A DNA stretch of 64,000 nucleotides, from NCBI GenBank assembly GCA_009767595.1, contig VSDK01017388.1, forward strand, positions 83,400 through 147,399. Reading direction: 5' to 3'. Of the stretch, positions 40,640 to 51,493 are shown piece by piece. Source of the DNA: Symbiodinium kawagutii. Its lineage: Eukaryota > Sar > Dinophyceae > Suessiales > Symbiodiniaceae. The notes beneath the pieces are model-generated. The model was given only the letters and a program-made list of their open reading frames with translations. It did no database searches and had not been told where the DNA came from. Made by a program: the position numbers and the translations under genes. Numbering within the stretch: the stretch's first letter is position 1; each line of letters begins with the position of its first letter.

Positions 40640-42590
40640 TTCTCAGTGCTTCAATGGTGGCGAATGATCGTTTTTTCCCAAGCTGCGGCCCTCACTGCAT
40701 GTCAGCAGTAACAGCCCTCAAGGACAAGACTCTTGGGGTTAAATGTTTCCATGGCTCCCTGTCTTCAGCAACCGGTGAGCATGAAGTTGGTGAGCGGCAT
40801 TGCAACAATCTAAGATCCTGGTGGAGGAAATTTGTTTGAGTTCAACAATGGTGAAAAGAGCATACGAAGGGTGAAGGAACTTTCCAGGGTCGGGAGGGGT
40901 GGTCTTGAACAAGCGGAGTTATGTGTGGCTTCGGCCAATGCAAGTTCTGGCCGAAGCATCATAGAGGGATTCCTGAGCAAATGATGGATTTGGGGCAGTC
41001 CGGGTTGCTAAGTCTGTGACCGATAGACTGAATTCTACAGTCAGAAATTTTAAGGGAGGGTAGAAGAAGGGAAGGCAAGACAGGGTAAGCCAGTGAAAAA
41101 GTAAATTTGTTGAAGCAAGGAGCATCACTGGGGTTTTAAACCTGATGGTGGTAGGGGCTTTTGATCAAATTTTGTTGGCGCACTTTTCATGGAGCCAATC
41201 AAACCATGTCATCTGCGAAAGAGAATGAACTTGCGATCCAGAGCCATGGAGAAGAATGGATTGAACAATTTGGGAGTAGACTTGCAACTTGCAACGTGGA
41301 GGAAGAAGAGTGTAGCGCATTAAGAGGTCAAGACACTTGTGGCGAATAATATGTCATATTTCAACGGCTAATGAGCCGGTTGATAAGGATTAATGATAGA
41401 TTATAGCCGGTTGACAGTGGCAACCATTATCAATGAAGAACCGCTCCCAATGACCGACGACTACAAACGAATAAACTGCAAACGAAATTTGCCCGGTTTT
41501 CTTACTGCCTTTTTTAACGGCAACGGATCCACTACCACATTGGTCATTCATAAGGACATACACAAACAACTTCTGACTTATGATTGTTAACAGTGGCATT
41601 TGGAATCCTGGTTTCACCATCATGGTCAATGCCCGTGTTGATTCTTGTGACGTGTGTGCCATCATGAAACAACCATGAGTTTGCCCACCATGGCTGTACT
41701 ATCATTGGTGATTGATAATGCCACGATTGTTGCAAAATGATGGCCACAATCACCTACCATGGGCTTGCACACGCTTGTATATATGGCATGTTCTTTTTGA
41801 AAACTTAACAGCTGCACTTTTCGGCGGAACCAAGTGCTCTGTCTGGCGATCATGCTAAAACATATTCACCACTCAAAACTAATTTGCCAGTATCAACTGT
41901 ATCAACCATGGCTGACCACCACCACTATCAACTAGATTCGTAGCCATCATTTATGCCCATTGGATTAGCTGGCGGGTGCTAGTTGTCTGTACCTATCAAC
42001 CACTAGCTGTACAACTACTGGATTAGCACTGCGACTATCACTATCAACCATTAGCTTGTGAATTCAGCATCAAAACCACTACATGACCATTGGGCCTTCA
42101 AAGCTGCTCCGGTGGATCGATAGTAGGGGAGTGCTGGTGCAATACTGATGAAAGATGGCTCATGGCGGTTGATCATTCAGCACGGTCAATGATCGCTTAT
42201 TGGTGCTGGCTTCTAGTGGTTGATGATATTTGACGGTTGTTAATGATGGTTCATGATAGTTCATGATGGTTCATGATAGTTCATGATGGTTCATGATGGT
42301 TCATGATGGCACATTCATGATGGTTCATATTTCGGGGTGTGATCACGGACGGTAAACCATCAATCACGGCAAGGACTCAACAGCCCCCATATCTTCTTCA
42401 AACCCTTGGTCATCAACGCCTCTGATTTCCAGCGGTGATCAAACATCCATGCAATCAGCTTGCTATGGCTTGAACAGTAAAGAAAAACGGCTAGCTGAAC
42501 AAGAACGACTTAGCTTCTGGTATTCAATAACTGTGAACTATATATTCAATATTAATAGTTAATTATGACATACACATAGCTGAATACTTA
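40640..42590. other. No secure gene
   Basis: Several short ORFs on both strands without family resemblance or clear splice sites. ATGGTTCATGATAGTTC repeats lie at 42240-42330. Confidence 0.4.
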
Positions 42591-42593
42591 TCT

Positions 42594-42704
42594 TTTTGGT
42601 GGTTTCAATCCCTATGTGAAATATTGGTCAACCAACCATTTCTTCATACCAGGGAAAAATGTCAATCAGCAACAAGTCAGTGTTTTTTCAACTCACCAAA
42701 AAAA
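42594..42704. repeat. Family C TIR element (diverged)
   Basis: TTTTTGGTGGTTTCAATCCC at the left, GGTCAACCAACCATTTCTTC and ATACCAGGGAAAAATG inside. The right end is decayed. Confidence 0.65.
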
Positions 42705-42792
42705 AGAATAGTTATTTAACCATTATTGCTGGTCACCATCTCGCATTAACACCTACAATTCCTAGAAACCATCAAAAATCCCATGGAGTTCC

Positions 42793-42851
42793 TTCTTAAC
42801 CACTACAATCCGGAGTTCCTTCTTAACCACTACAATCCCTCAATTCTGAAA
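42793..42851. repeat. 28-bp direct tandem duplication
   Basis: AGTTCCTTCTTAACCACTAC followed by AATCC(G/C) occurs twice in a row. Confidence 0.85.
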
Positions 42852-42909
42852 CCACTAGAAAATCCCATGGAAATCCGGTGTACCTTAGATGCTTGAACTT
42901 GGTTTCATC

Positions 42910-43060
42910 ACATCGACGCGTTCACCCTCTCCCTGCTGCACCTCAGGGACCAATGGTCCGGCCTTGGTGTGCGAACGGTGCGGAAGGGGACGCACCCCGA
43001 GGTCGCCGATCGGAACGACCAGTCGTCACGTGCTGATGGCAACGCGGGTTTTGGGGTAAT
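42910..43060. CDS. GC-rich island, possible exon, strand uncertain
   Basis: The plus strand reads LLHLRDQWSGLGVRTVRKGT then HPEVADRNDQSSRADGNAGF; the minus strand is also open. There is no recognised family. Base composition stands out from the flanks. Confidence 0.3.
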
Positions 43061-43333
43061 CTCAATGGCTGATTGGCCGATCTTGATGGCTCATCTTGAT
43101 TGGCTAATCTTGATTGGCTGATCTTGATTTTTTGCCAGGGCTTCCCACGGTTTGCCCTACAGGAAAAGAATGTATGCACGAGCCACAAGAATCTTGATGG
43201 AAAATTCTTGGGTAGTGAATCTCATTGGTGGCTAAGCTTCTCCTGGCTTATTGGTTCCATGGTTTCGGCTCATGCTTTTCACACTCTCAATGTCGCTGGT
43301 GGTGAGCTGGTACAGTGGGCCTGGTGAATGAAA

Positions 43334-43452
43334 ATGGCTGTGGGTCAAAACCCTGTACCCCTTGTTACCCTATCATTAACCATTGTTTTCCGTATGGTTG
43401 TTGGTTATTATCCCCCATTACTTGGTTGGTTAACTGCTTGACCCTTAGCCAT
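43334..43452. repeat. Family B TIR element
   Basis: ATGGCTGTGGGTCAAAACCC at the left and GCTTGACCCTTAGCCAT at the right, with internal TTAACCATTGTTTTCCGTAT. The two ends are near-perfect inverted copies. Confidence 0.88.
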
Positions 43453-43576
43453 ATATAGCTGGACATAGCTGGTATATCTCATTCTATTGTTGATTGTTAT
43501 CTCCTATTGCCAACCATTATATAAGCATTCGTTGGTTGGTTAACTGCTTGAGGGCTACCCTTGGACAGCTACCCTC

Positions 43577-43682
43577 ACATGCCTCGGTTGTCAGCGCCGC
43601 CGAGTCTCATCTGCAGCGCGTCAGCCAGCATCTGTTCAGCGGACAATCCCACTCGTTCCTGACCCGGCGTGGCGTCGTCTCA
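43577..43682 (-). CDS. Candidate terminal exon, unidentified
   Basis: After acceptor CACCTGAG the minus strand reads DDATPGQERVGLSAEQMLAD then ALQMRLGGADNRGM-stop. The acidic, helix-forming composition is protein-like. No family is recognised. Confidence 0.45.
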
Positions 43683-43977
43683 GGTGGAAAAATACCGTTC
43701 TGGGTCAAGATTGGCCATCAATCATGGCCAATATTGACCAACAATAGTAGGGAAAACCATGGTTCATGATGGTGAACTAATTGTTGGCTAATGATCTATT
43801 TGCTGGTAGTTGATTATGAAACTCTCAAACTCCCTCTTGACATCACACGAGTTGGCAATGAACCATAATGTGAACCCCATTTTTTCAGATTGTACCTGAT
43901 CGAACTGATCAACAAACTTCAGTTCGAGAAACCAAGGTCACCATCATGAATCACCATTGATACAGCAATTATTATGA

Positions 43978-44103
43978 ATGTGGAGGTCTGTGAAGGTCTG
44001 TGGAGGTCTGTGGAGGTCTGTGGAGGTCCGTGAAGGTCTGTGGAGGTCTGTGAAGGTCTGTGGAGGTCTGTGGAGGTCTGTGGAGGTCTGTGGAGGTCTG
44101 TGA
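43978..44103. repeat. 10-bp minisatellite GGTCTGTGGA
   Basis: About 12 copies of GGAGGTCTGT(G/T)(G/A) variants. Both strands are open through it, giving spurious Val/Cys/Gly- or Thr/Asp/Leu/His-rich ORFs. Confidence 0.95.
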
Positions 44104-44149
44104 AAAACAGCCGCAAACCGTACGCCGTTGCCAGCTACTGGTATCAATA

Positions 44150-44225
44150 CCTGGCCATTGTGTCGAGAGGCGAGGAATTGCTCCTCCGTTTCATCCACGT
44201 CGGCCTTGCCAGCCGTGGTGTCACG
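44150..44225 (-). CDS. Candidate short exon, unidentified
   Basis: Between a GGCAAG|G acceptor and a GGCCAG|GTATTG donor the minus strand reads ADVDETEEQFLASRHNGQ. Splice sites are plausible and the composition acidic. No family is recognised. Confidence 0.4.
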
Positions 44226-44629
44226 GCTGCGGCTGGTAGGTCAGCGTACTAACGATGAGGATTCCCCTCCCAGCCTGGTTCGCCGGTTCTTCCGCCGCGT
44301 TTCTGGGACAAACCTGGAAAGTGGCTAGAAATCAAGAAAAACAAAGAAAAATAATAAGAGAAGTCAAGCAACCTCAATGCTTGTTGCTTCGCGCTCATGA
44401 TGGCCATTGAGTTTCTGATGCAAATTGATGATGGTCGATTCCGCAGCTGCTAGGCGAGCATGAAGTCTCGACCTATACTCAATGTCCCAATGTCACCATG
44501 ATGCTGGGACCACTAGTTGATGATGTAATCGATCATAAAAATACATTGTGTATCTGCACTGCATATCCAAAAAATAAATATACAGCCCTTATGAACCTCC
44601 TATGGTTGGTGATGCTTCACCACGGTCAC

Positions 44630-44758
44630 CGGTGCCAAGCATGGCGGGCGCACCACGAACCACGGTCTGGCGTCGGCTTCGCCGGGTGCATCCAGGGTCC
44701 CGTGTCCGTCACCCGGCTGCCGCACCAAGGGAAGGCACGGCACGGCCGGCACCGTAGC
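44630..44758 (-). CDS. Internal exon of an unidentified gene
   Basis: 129 bp, phase 0-0, acceptor CCTTGCAG|G (44759-44761) and donor CCG|GTGACC (44628-44629). It reads ATVPAVPCLPLVRQPGDGHG, then TLDAPGEADARPWFVVRPPC. High GC and clean splice sites support it. No family is recognised. Confidence 0.55.
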
Positions 44759-44808
44759 CTGCAAGGCTATGCCGCTCGGGAGCCATCATCAACTTGGTGT
44801 CTTTATAG

Positions 44809-44910
44809 TGGTTTCTCAAGCCATAGGGGACCCCAAAAATGGTTGGTTTATTAATATAGATGATTAATAAGTAGATGATTTGGGGGTACCCCTATTTTGA
44901 GAAACAGCCG
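44809..44910. repeat. Family A TIR element with an 8-bp flanking direct repeat
   Basis: GGTTTCTCAAGCCATAGGGG at the left and TACCCCTATTTTGAGAAAC at the right. TATAGTGG occurs exactly at 44804-44811 and 44911-44918. Confidence 0.8.
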
Positions 44911-44919
44911 TATAGTGGT

Positions 44920-45985
44920 TGATAATTGTTGATGAGGGTGGCGCACTTGCTGACATGCCCATGGTTGATGAGGCTTGGTGTTTGGGTTGATAGGTGGTAA
45001 TGGTTGATTAGCTCGTTAGCTGGTTTGGGCGGGGTAAGAATGGTTAACAATCTTGGTGGCGCTAGTAGATCGATTGCCAAAAGTTTTATCTTTACTGGCT
45101 ATATAGTAAATGAATCCTATCTCAAAAAAGGCTAGAAACCTAAGGTAGTGGCTGTGAGCCACCCATTTAATTAAGCACGGGCCTGGGGGTCACCAAATCT
45201 TTAAAAAAATGGTTCTTTGATGTCCTTTGCAACCCCTGAAAATGACAATTTCCTACATTTTATTCAAAGGGGGATTCATTTACCGTGAATAGCCACCAAT
45301 AAGCCAAGAACTAACCACCAATAGCCATCAATGACCATCAAGAGACCGGTAAGCATTTGGACCAGTAAGGCTCAATAACCAATATCAAATAGCCATCACA
45401 AACCCAGTAGCCATCACCAACTCAACTAACCATCAGTGCCCGGTGAGCATCACGCGACCGTTGAGTAGCCATCACTAAACCATTGACTAACCATCGCTGA
45501 GCATCCAGAGACCATGAACTAACCATCAATAAACTATCAATCCGCCTGCTTGTCGGCATGTCAGATGGAAAAGGTGTTGCTTGTTGGTGTTGTCCTGCGC
45601 TGTAGCTGTAGAATATTCCCTTCCAAAAGTCAAGGGCTCAACTCCTGCCAGGCCACCTTCAAGCTCATCTTCTCTTCCTCATCTTCTCAGCCTTTCTGCA
45701 TCCTACAGTAATCATCCTCTCCCCTCTTCATCTTTCCTTATTCGTCCTCATTCATTCTTATTCATCCTTATTTATCCTTCCTCTTTCTTTTTCCATCCTT
45801 AGCCCTTTCACTTGCATGCTGTCATGGGCGCATTGGTAGCTCAAGCAAAGAGCATCTGAAATCATTGATATATATATATATATACATACATGCGTGTGTT
45901 TTTATCTGTCTCTCTCTCAATCGCCATCAAAAAGTTTGTCTCAGTTCCTCTGGGGGCGAGACACCTATGTTTATGGATCTATTGA
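44920..45985. other. No gene seen
   Basis: CCATCA(A/C)TAACCATCA low complexity at 45290-45540, a pyrimidine-rich CATCTT tract at 45660-45800 and (TA)n at 45868-45882. Confidence 0.5.
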
Positions 45986-46002
45986 CTTTTATGAGGGATC
46001 TG

Positions 46003-46100
46003 AACATAAAATATATGAACAAATGAGGGATCTGAACAGATTCATTTAACTTTTTCTTACATCTGTTCAGATCCCTCATTTGTTGCTGCATTTTATGTTT
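46003..46100. repeat. Perfect 22-bp stem inverted repeat with extended outer arms
   Basis: CAAATGAGGGATCTGAACAG+AT at 46020-46041 is the exact reverse complement of 46061-46082, with a 19-nt loop. Outer arms AACATAAAAT (about 46003) and ATTTTATGTT (about 46091-46100) extend the fold. A third direct copy of ATGAGGGATCTGAACA is at 45991-46006. Confidence 0.95.
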
Positions 46101-46449
46101 TTTTTCCAGAGTAATTTCCCGCGTTGACGGACCAAGATGAGGGCCGCCTACCGGGAAGCATTGCGAAACATCATGGGCCATCAATCGCCATCACTAACTA
46201 CCCACCATTAGGCATCAATGACCATCAACCACAAAGCATCTAGACCAGTAAAGTATATAATCATCATTAACCATCAAGAAACCGTCAAATGACCACTGAA
46301 AATCATTAACTCGCCAGACCTTTAAGTACAAAGCGCACCAACAAACCATCAATGTTCACCATCTCTTGGTGGCTTATAGATCCCTTGCTAAAAATATATC
46401 TTTAGTGGTTCTATGGTAAATCCATCATATCCCAAAAACACCAAAAAAA

Positions 46450-46660
46450 AACTAAGAATTTGTGGGTATAAGCCATCCAGCTACTAAGCATTGACCATCA
46501 GAAACCGTTGACCAAGCCGAACCACAAACCATTCCTGAGCACTGCCGACCACTCGAGCCGGGCGCCTCCTCTCGACCCATACCTCTGGAGGAGCGGGCCT
46601 GTGCGACGAGGCGCAGTGGGTCGCCGACGCGAATCACACGAGGGAGATCCATATGTAACG
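46450..46660 (-). CDS. GC-rich island, possible exon, unidentified
   Basis: The minus strand from ATG (46650-46652) reads MDLPRVIRVGDPLRLVAQAR then SSRGMGREEAPGSSGRQCS. RVIRVGDP is reminiscent of a peptide deformylase start, but the following residues do not match. Low confidence. Confidence 0.3.
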
Positions 46661-46848
46661 ACTAGCCATCCATAGCCATCCATGTGGTGGTTCATGGTGG
46701 TTTCTCAAGCCCTGGGTAAGCTCAAAAATTGATTTGATGTTTTTTTGCGCCGTCACAATGGGTTTGCCCCAACGGCCAGCCTTCAAATTGATGTTTAGTA
46801 CTAGTAGTACTTTGGTTAATAAACTGGATGCGTTGGGGGTACCCACTT

Positions 46849-46954
46849 GGGCGTTTCTCAAGCCAGAGGGGTACCCCCAGTTATCCTTTATGGTGATCAC
46901 TATTAGCACTAAACCGACCATGACTTGGGGTCCCCAATTTTAAGAAATCACCAC
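46849..46954. repeat. Family A TIR element
   Basis: GGGCGTTTCTCAAGCCAGAGG at the left and CCCCAATTTTAAGAAATCACC at the right. A partial, rearranged copy (TGGTTTCTCAAGCCCTGGG) lies just left at 46699. Confidence 0.75.
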
Positions 46955-46959
46955 TGATT

Positions 46960-48220
46960 CTATGCAAACCACAAGCTGGGTGTTTATGAAGATGGATCTA
47001 GCATTGATACACTCTTGGTTGGCTTGAGATGGTTAACCATGGGTTGAGATGGTTGGAAAGCAGCTGGATAATTAGAGATTGGTTGGTTTACTATGGGGTT
47101 GATGACGGCTAATGATGATTGATGATGTTTAAATATTGTTTGTCAATGATGAATGATGATTCATGATGAGTGTTGATGATTCTATGGCCGCTTATCATCA
47201 AGTCTGACGATGGCTGATCGTTGCACGACCGGAAACCAGCAATGTAGCAGCAATTGCAACACTCTGTCCAGACTTAGGAGTAGTCTTTCAACCTTTTCGA
47301 GCTCTACAACAAAAAATATGTCAGTAAAGGCCCAAAGACAAGGATAGGTCCCACGGCAAATGCCTTCGAAGTCCGCTGTGATCCTGCAGTTGCTTTGGCT
47401 GCAGGAACATGCCGCACGGCACAAGTCAAAGATTTGGTCACAGCCTTGGCTTTTCCATCCATTTGGGGGTACCCCCATGACTTGAGAAACCACCCAATCA
47501 TCCGAGTCGAATCACTTCGGACGGGCACAAGGCCTGCCATTTGCTGTGAAACTCTCCGTGCTTTGGGGTCACACCTGCATCGTGCTCGCGTCGAGGGCTA
47601 CCATGGCTCCTGTCAGGGTGAATTTCCATTGGCAGCACAGGAGTCTGCGATGCTGCAAGCCACCCAACTCAAAGTGAATCAAGTTCTTGAAGTTCGAAAT
47701 AGTAATTTTCGCAAGATAGAAAGTTTTACTTTCTAGGTTAGTTCAAGTCAAATCCCACACAAAAAGTGCAACTCCGACAAAACCGGATCCTACACACGCC
47801 CGGCATGTTGCGAGCGCCCTGCCTGCTGCTGGTTTCGCTGTCCTTGAGACGTCGCTGCCAACACGACATGCTGGGGCTGTCCCAGGGTTGTGCTGAAGCT
47901 TAATGACCATAATATCCCCGCTCCCGTCGGAACCCCCTAGCCCCCAAAAATGCGGACTTCCCAGGTCGCCTCGTGGTGTCTGGGGTCAACCAGTCTCAAT
48001 GCCGCTGAACTATGGGCTTTGTCAAAAAAGTACCAGCTATCATCACCGTTGGTCCGCAGAAGTTCAACATAGAAGTCCCGGTGGGTTTTCGAAGTCAATG
48101 AACCCTAGAACCTCACATTTTTTCCCAATTGCTTTCAGTTCCGGTTACCGGTTCCGGGAAACCGGGTTCTCTGGGGCAATTCATGGATCATGATTGCCTT
48201 AATGATTAATCAATCATGAT
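46960..48220. other. No secure gene
   Basis: Contains a right half of family A (TACCCCCATGACTTGAGAAA) at 47462-47496. Short ORFs on both strands lack family resemblance. A plus-strand MLRAPCLLLVSLSL leader-like ORF at about 47803 is too short to trust. Confidence 0.4.
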
Positions 48221-48228
48221 CCATGATA

Positions 48229-48345
48229 ATGTTAACCCAGGATGGAGCGAACTCCTAGGTTGATTGCTTGGGGGTACCGTGGCTTGATGAGAAACCAGTG
48301 GGCTTAACTGGGGATGCCCGCTATGAATCAACCAGTTTCTTATTC
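48229..48345. repeat. Family F palindromic element (diverged)
   Basis: ATGTTAACCCAGGATGGAGC at the left, CCTAGGTTGATTGCTTGGGG and ATGAATCAACCAGTTT inside. Related to the 19534 copy. Confidence 0.6.
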
Positions 48346-48510
48346 AGTTTCATCCTGACTCAACATTAACTATCAAGTTTTTCATTCTTGCTAATCAGTT
48401 TCTTAATCCCTATTGTGAAGCTAAACCTATGAACCAGTTGAATCTAGCTTCATCGGCTTAACTTGTTGTTATTCATTGGCTTACCTTAATTTAGCTTCCT
48501 TGAGTTATTC

Positions 48511-48640
48511 ATGGCTGTGGGTCAAAACCCCGTAACGGCCCGTAACCCCTGGTTCCCCTATCATTAACCATTAGTTTCCCTATAGTTTGTTGGTTATTCA
48601 CCACCAATATTGATTGGTTAACTGCTTGACCCATAGCCAT
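48511..48640. repeat. Family B TIR element flanked by a 15-bp direct repeat
   Basis: ATGGCTGTGGGTCAAAACCCC at the left and GCTTGACCCATAGCCAT at the right. GCTTCCTTGAGTTAT occurs exactly at 48494-48508 and 48644-48658. A tandem CCCCGTAACGG/CCCGTAACC insertion lies near the left end. Confidence 0.88.
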
Positions 48641-48659
48641 TTTGCTTCCTTGAGTTATC

Positions 48660-49730
48660 TACCATCTGGTTTCACCACTCCCTGTAGCTCTAAATCGCTC
48701 CCCCTTTAAAAGGATTGAACGGGATACCCCTGGCTCCTGGCCTCGCTCCCTGAGAATCACCAGCCAGTTACAGTTTCATCCCGGGTCAACATGATCCATG
48801 AATTCATCGAGCGAAGCTCGCGAAGCAACCAGCGAAGCTCCTGGCCTTGCTACTGTAGTTGCTAGGCAGGGAGGTACTTCTTCGGGCGCTTCCCTCCTGC
48901 ACCGCTGGAGGATTCCAAGAATAGCAATGGTATGCAATGGTTGGATTTGGTTTTTTTTATATGGTTTTAAATGGTTTTTGTTGGGTAACTCAGCCATTAG
49001 TTGGATATGGTTTTATGTGGTTTGGTCAGTTTAGTCCTATAATTTGCTTGGTATTCTGTGATTATGCCATTGATGGTTCGGCTTTTTTGTACTATGACTG
49101 ATTTTAAAAAAGTAATTTTGGAGGTCCACTATTTTGAGAAACATCCATATGGCTTTAAATGCTTTAATTGGTCGTGTTATTTGATTGGTATTGTGTGATT
49201 GTGCCATTGATTGTTGATTATCATTGGTGAACTAATTGATAATAACTAATTAGTCGCATTCTCGACCAACTACTGGTCATTTATTGTCACAATATGTCAC
49301 AATGATCAATGACTTTAGCAATAGCTACCAATTACTGATGGTCAATTGTGGTTGCGAATGGTACCCGTACACAAAATGACGGCCAATCATTCAATGGTCA
49401 ACAATGGTGATTAATTTGTGAATTGTGGCTTATAATGACCACGAAAAAAAGGACCCCCAACCAAAAAGCTGAATAAATCGACCAACTGGCGGAAGTAGCC
49501 GCTTTTCCAGTCTCCTGTTCTTCCACCTCCACTTCCAGAAACGTGTTTCGAACCTGGAGCGTCCCCAGATCCATGACTGGTGCCCTGCTGCGGCGTTTCC
49601 CAAGTTTTAGGTCCCCGGCTCTCAATGAAACGCCAGGAGAGCCCTGGCAGCAGGGCGAAGCCTCAAACCTTATGAGAATGGGAAATCATAGGTAACCATA
49701 ATGGGTGGATAATAAGAATGGTTATATACA
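48660..49730. other. No gene seen
   Basis: AT-rich with ATGGTTTTA repeats (48940-49025), a family A right half (CACTATTTTGAGAAACATCC) at about 49120-49150, and unconvincing ORFs near 49.5 kb. Confidence 0.45.
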
Positions 49731-49839
49731 CTCTGGTAAACTAACATGGCTGGCTGGAAAATCCACCAATTATTGATGGTTTCCCAGGGTTTCTCTACAA
49801 AATATGGTGATTTTCCATTGCTATGTTAGTTTACCAGAG
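49731..49839. repeat. Family D TIR element with perfect 17-bp termini
   Basis: CTCTGGTAAACTAACAT at 49731-49747 is the exact complement of 49823-49839. A GGTAAAC donor-like and TTTACCAG acceptor-like site sit at the ends. Confidence 0.9.
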
Positions 49840-50181
49840 GGTAATAACAATGGGTGATAGTAATGGGCGATCACAGGGGGGGATAATAATGGGTAGCAAT
49901 GATTAGTAATGATGGGAGACCTGGGAGGTAATGAAATAATGATAAGCTAAGATACAAATGAATCTACACCTTATAATAAACTATCTGAATCATCTGAATA
50001 ATGGGTCATAGTAAGCTCATGGAGGGAGTTAACTTTCTCTGAGGCCAACAAAATGGGGAGAATGGGAATAAGGAATAATAAACTAACAAATTAATTCGAA
50101 TCAAAAATAAGAAGGAATAAAAATCTGCGTTGATTAAACTGAAATAATAAGAATTAAACATTTATATAAATAGTTATTGTT

Positions 50182-50302
50182 TCAACACTCAAGAGAAAGA
50201 AGAAAATCCATCATTTCAGTGGCATCAATGTTTGACACATCATAAGCAGGGGCCTCCTCACCGGGGGCTGGCATGACCATGTGGCGATGCCAGACCGGGC
50301 CC
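50182..50302 (-). CDS. Terminal exon of an unidentified gene
   Basis: Acceptor CATCAAG|G (50303-50305), stop TGA at 50182-50184. It reads GPVWHRHMVMPAPGEEAPAY, then DVSNIDATEMMDFLLSLEC. The acidic amphipathic C-terminus and competing-frame contrast support coding. No family is recognised. Confidence 0.55.
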
Positions 50303-50469
50303 CTTGATGCTGTGCAGCCTATTGATTGTTGCTGCCAATTTCTTGCTACTGCCCGTTGCCTCACACGCACACTACCAACCACACACACAATCACACACAC
50401 ATGTATTCATATATGTGTGCGTATTGAAAACGGCCTTTTTCTATCGTTTTCCCATGTTTTCCCATGTCA

Positions 50470-50600
50470 TTTTGGGTTTGGTCCATGATTTCTTGACCAT
50501 CTCCTGGTCCCTAGGAGCTGTTCTCCCCAGCACCTCATCCATGGTCCATGGGGAAGTTGAGCCAGGCGGGGCAGTTGCGCCATGAACAGATCCCCCGTCT
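50470..50600 (-). CDS. Candidate exon, unidentified
   Basis: The minus strand reads TSPWTMDEVLGRTAPRDQEM then VKKSWTKPK in one frame; a second frame is also open. By position it could precede the 50182-50302 exon in the same gene. Confidence 0.35.
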
Positions 50601-51493
50601 TTACCTATGACTGACGACCACTACGACTCCGACCAATCAACGCAGCTCTTCCCTGGCTGCCCATTTTGATAATTGTACTTTCAGGCTTCCAATGGTGCTG
50701 CCAAATCTCAGTGTCCAAAACAAATCTCAGTCGACAAACACTTATTAAGTAGTCGAGGTCCCTACGGAAAAATCAACCTAGGTAAGAAAAACAGGTTGAA
50801 CAACACTACTCTGTTGGCATGTTCGGCAACGCTTCACATAAGATCACATATCATTCTTTGACGCGGACTTATTTTACAGCCAAGTCAATGTCAATTAGAA
50901 GGGCTAGCAGACCCGAAGTTTCTTCCAAATGATCATTCATCTTAAGATGGCAAAAAAAAGCAACTGTTTCTAGCATAGCCGCATGTGCCGCAGCGAACCA
51001 AGAGCTAGCTTTTGACCGCAAACTTGTGCAAATATAGCCAAATATATAACATCTATATAGCAAAATATCTAACATATTTTACCATTAACAAAAACATGGC
51101 AAGACATGTGGCGGTTCTCAAGTCAACCTTCCGGAACCTTGATCTGCCAACTGTTGGGGAAAAACATTAATTGAAGATATCTCTCAAAAAAGTTGTCGTC
51201 ATTATGAACTGATGTTGAAAAAGCCGGTTCTCGCGCTTCGCGGGTTTGGGTCGACAACGTGTGCCGGCTCAGTGGTTCCCGAACACATCACAAGAAGCCC
51301 GGTGAGATTGTATGAGATCTCCTGATCAAGATGTCAACAACCTGGCGAACCCTGCGGGGCAAAAATACTCAAAGTGGTTGTACTTGATGGTGCTTGTGTG
51401 GAACAGCCCAGCCCAACATTTTGAGCAAGAAATCTACACAACAATGCAAAAATCATCTGAATTTGCAGCGTTACAGTCACTGCTGGGTGTGCA

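Noticed and set aside
43919..44198. Minus-strand ORFs rich in TSTDLHRPPQ
   Set aside because: Translation of the 10-bp GGTCTGTGGA minisatellite.
45858..45910. Promoter (TATA run)
   Set aside because: It is a (TA)n microsatellite and no gene start is evident beside it.
46640..46652. Peptide deformylase start (RVIRVGDP)
   Set aside because: Only eight residues fit; the next residues and later motifs of the family are absent.
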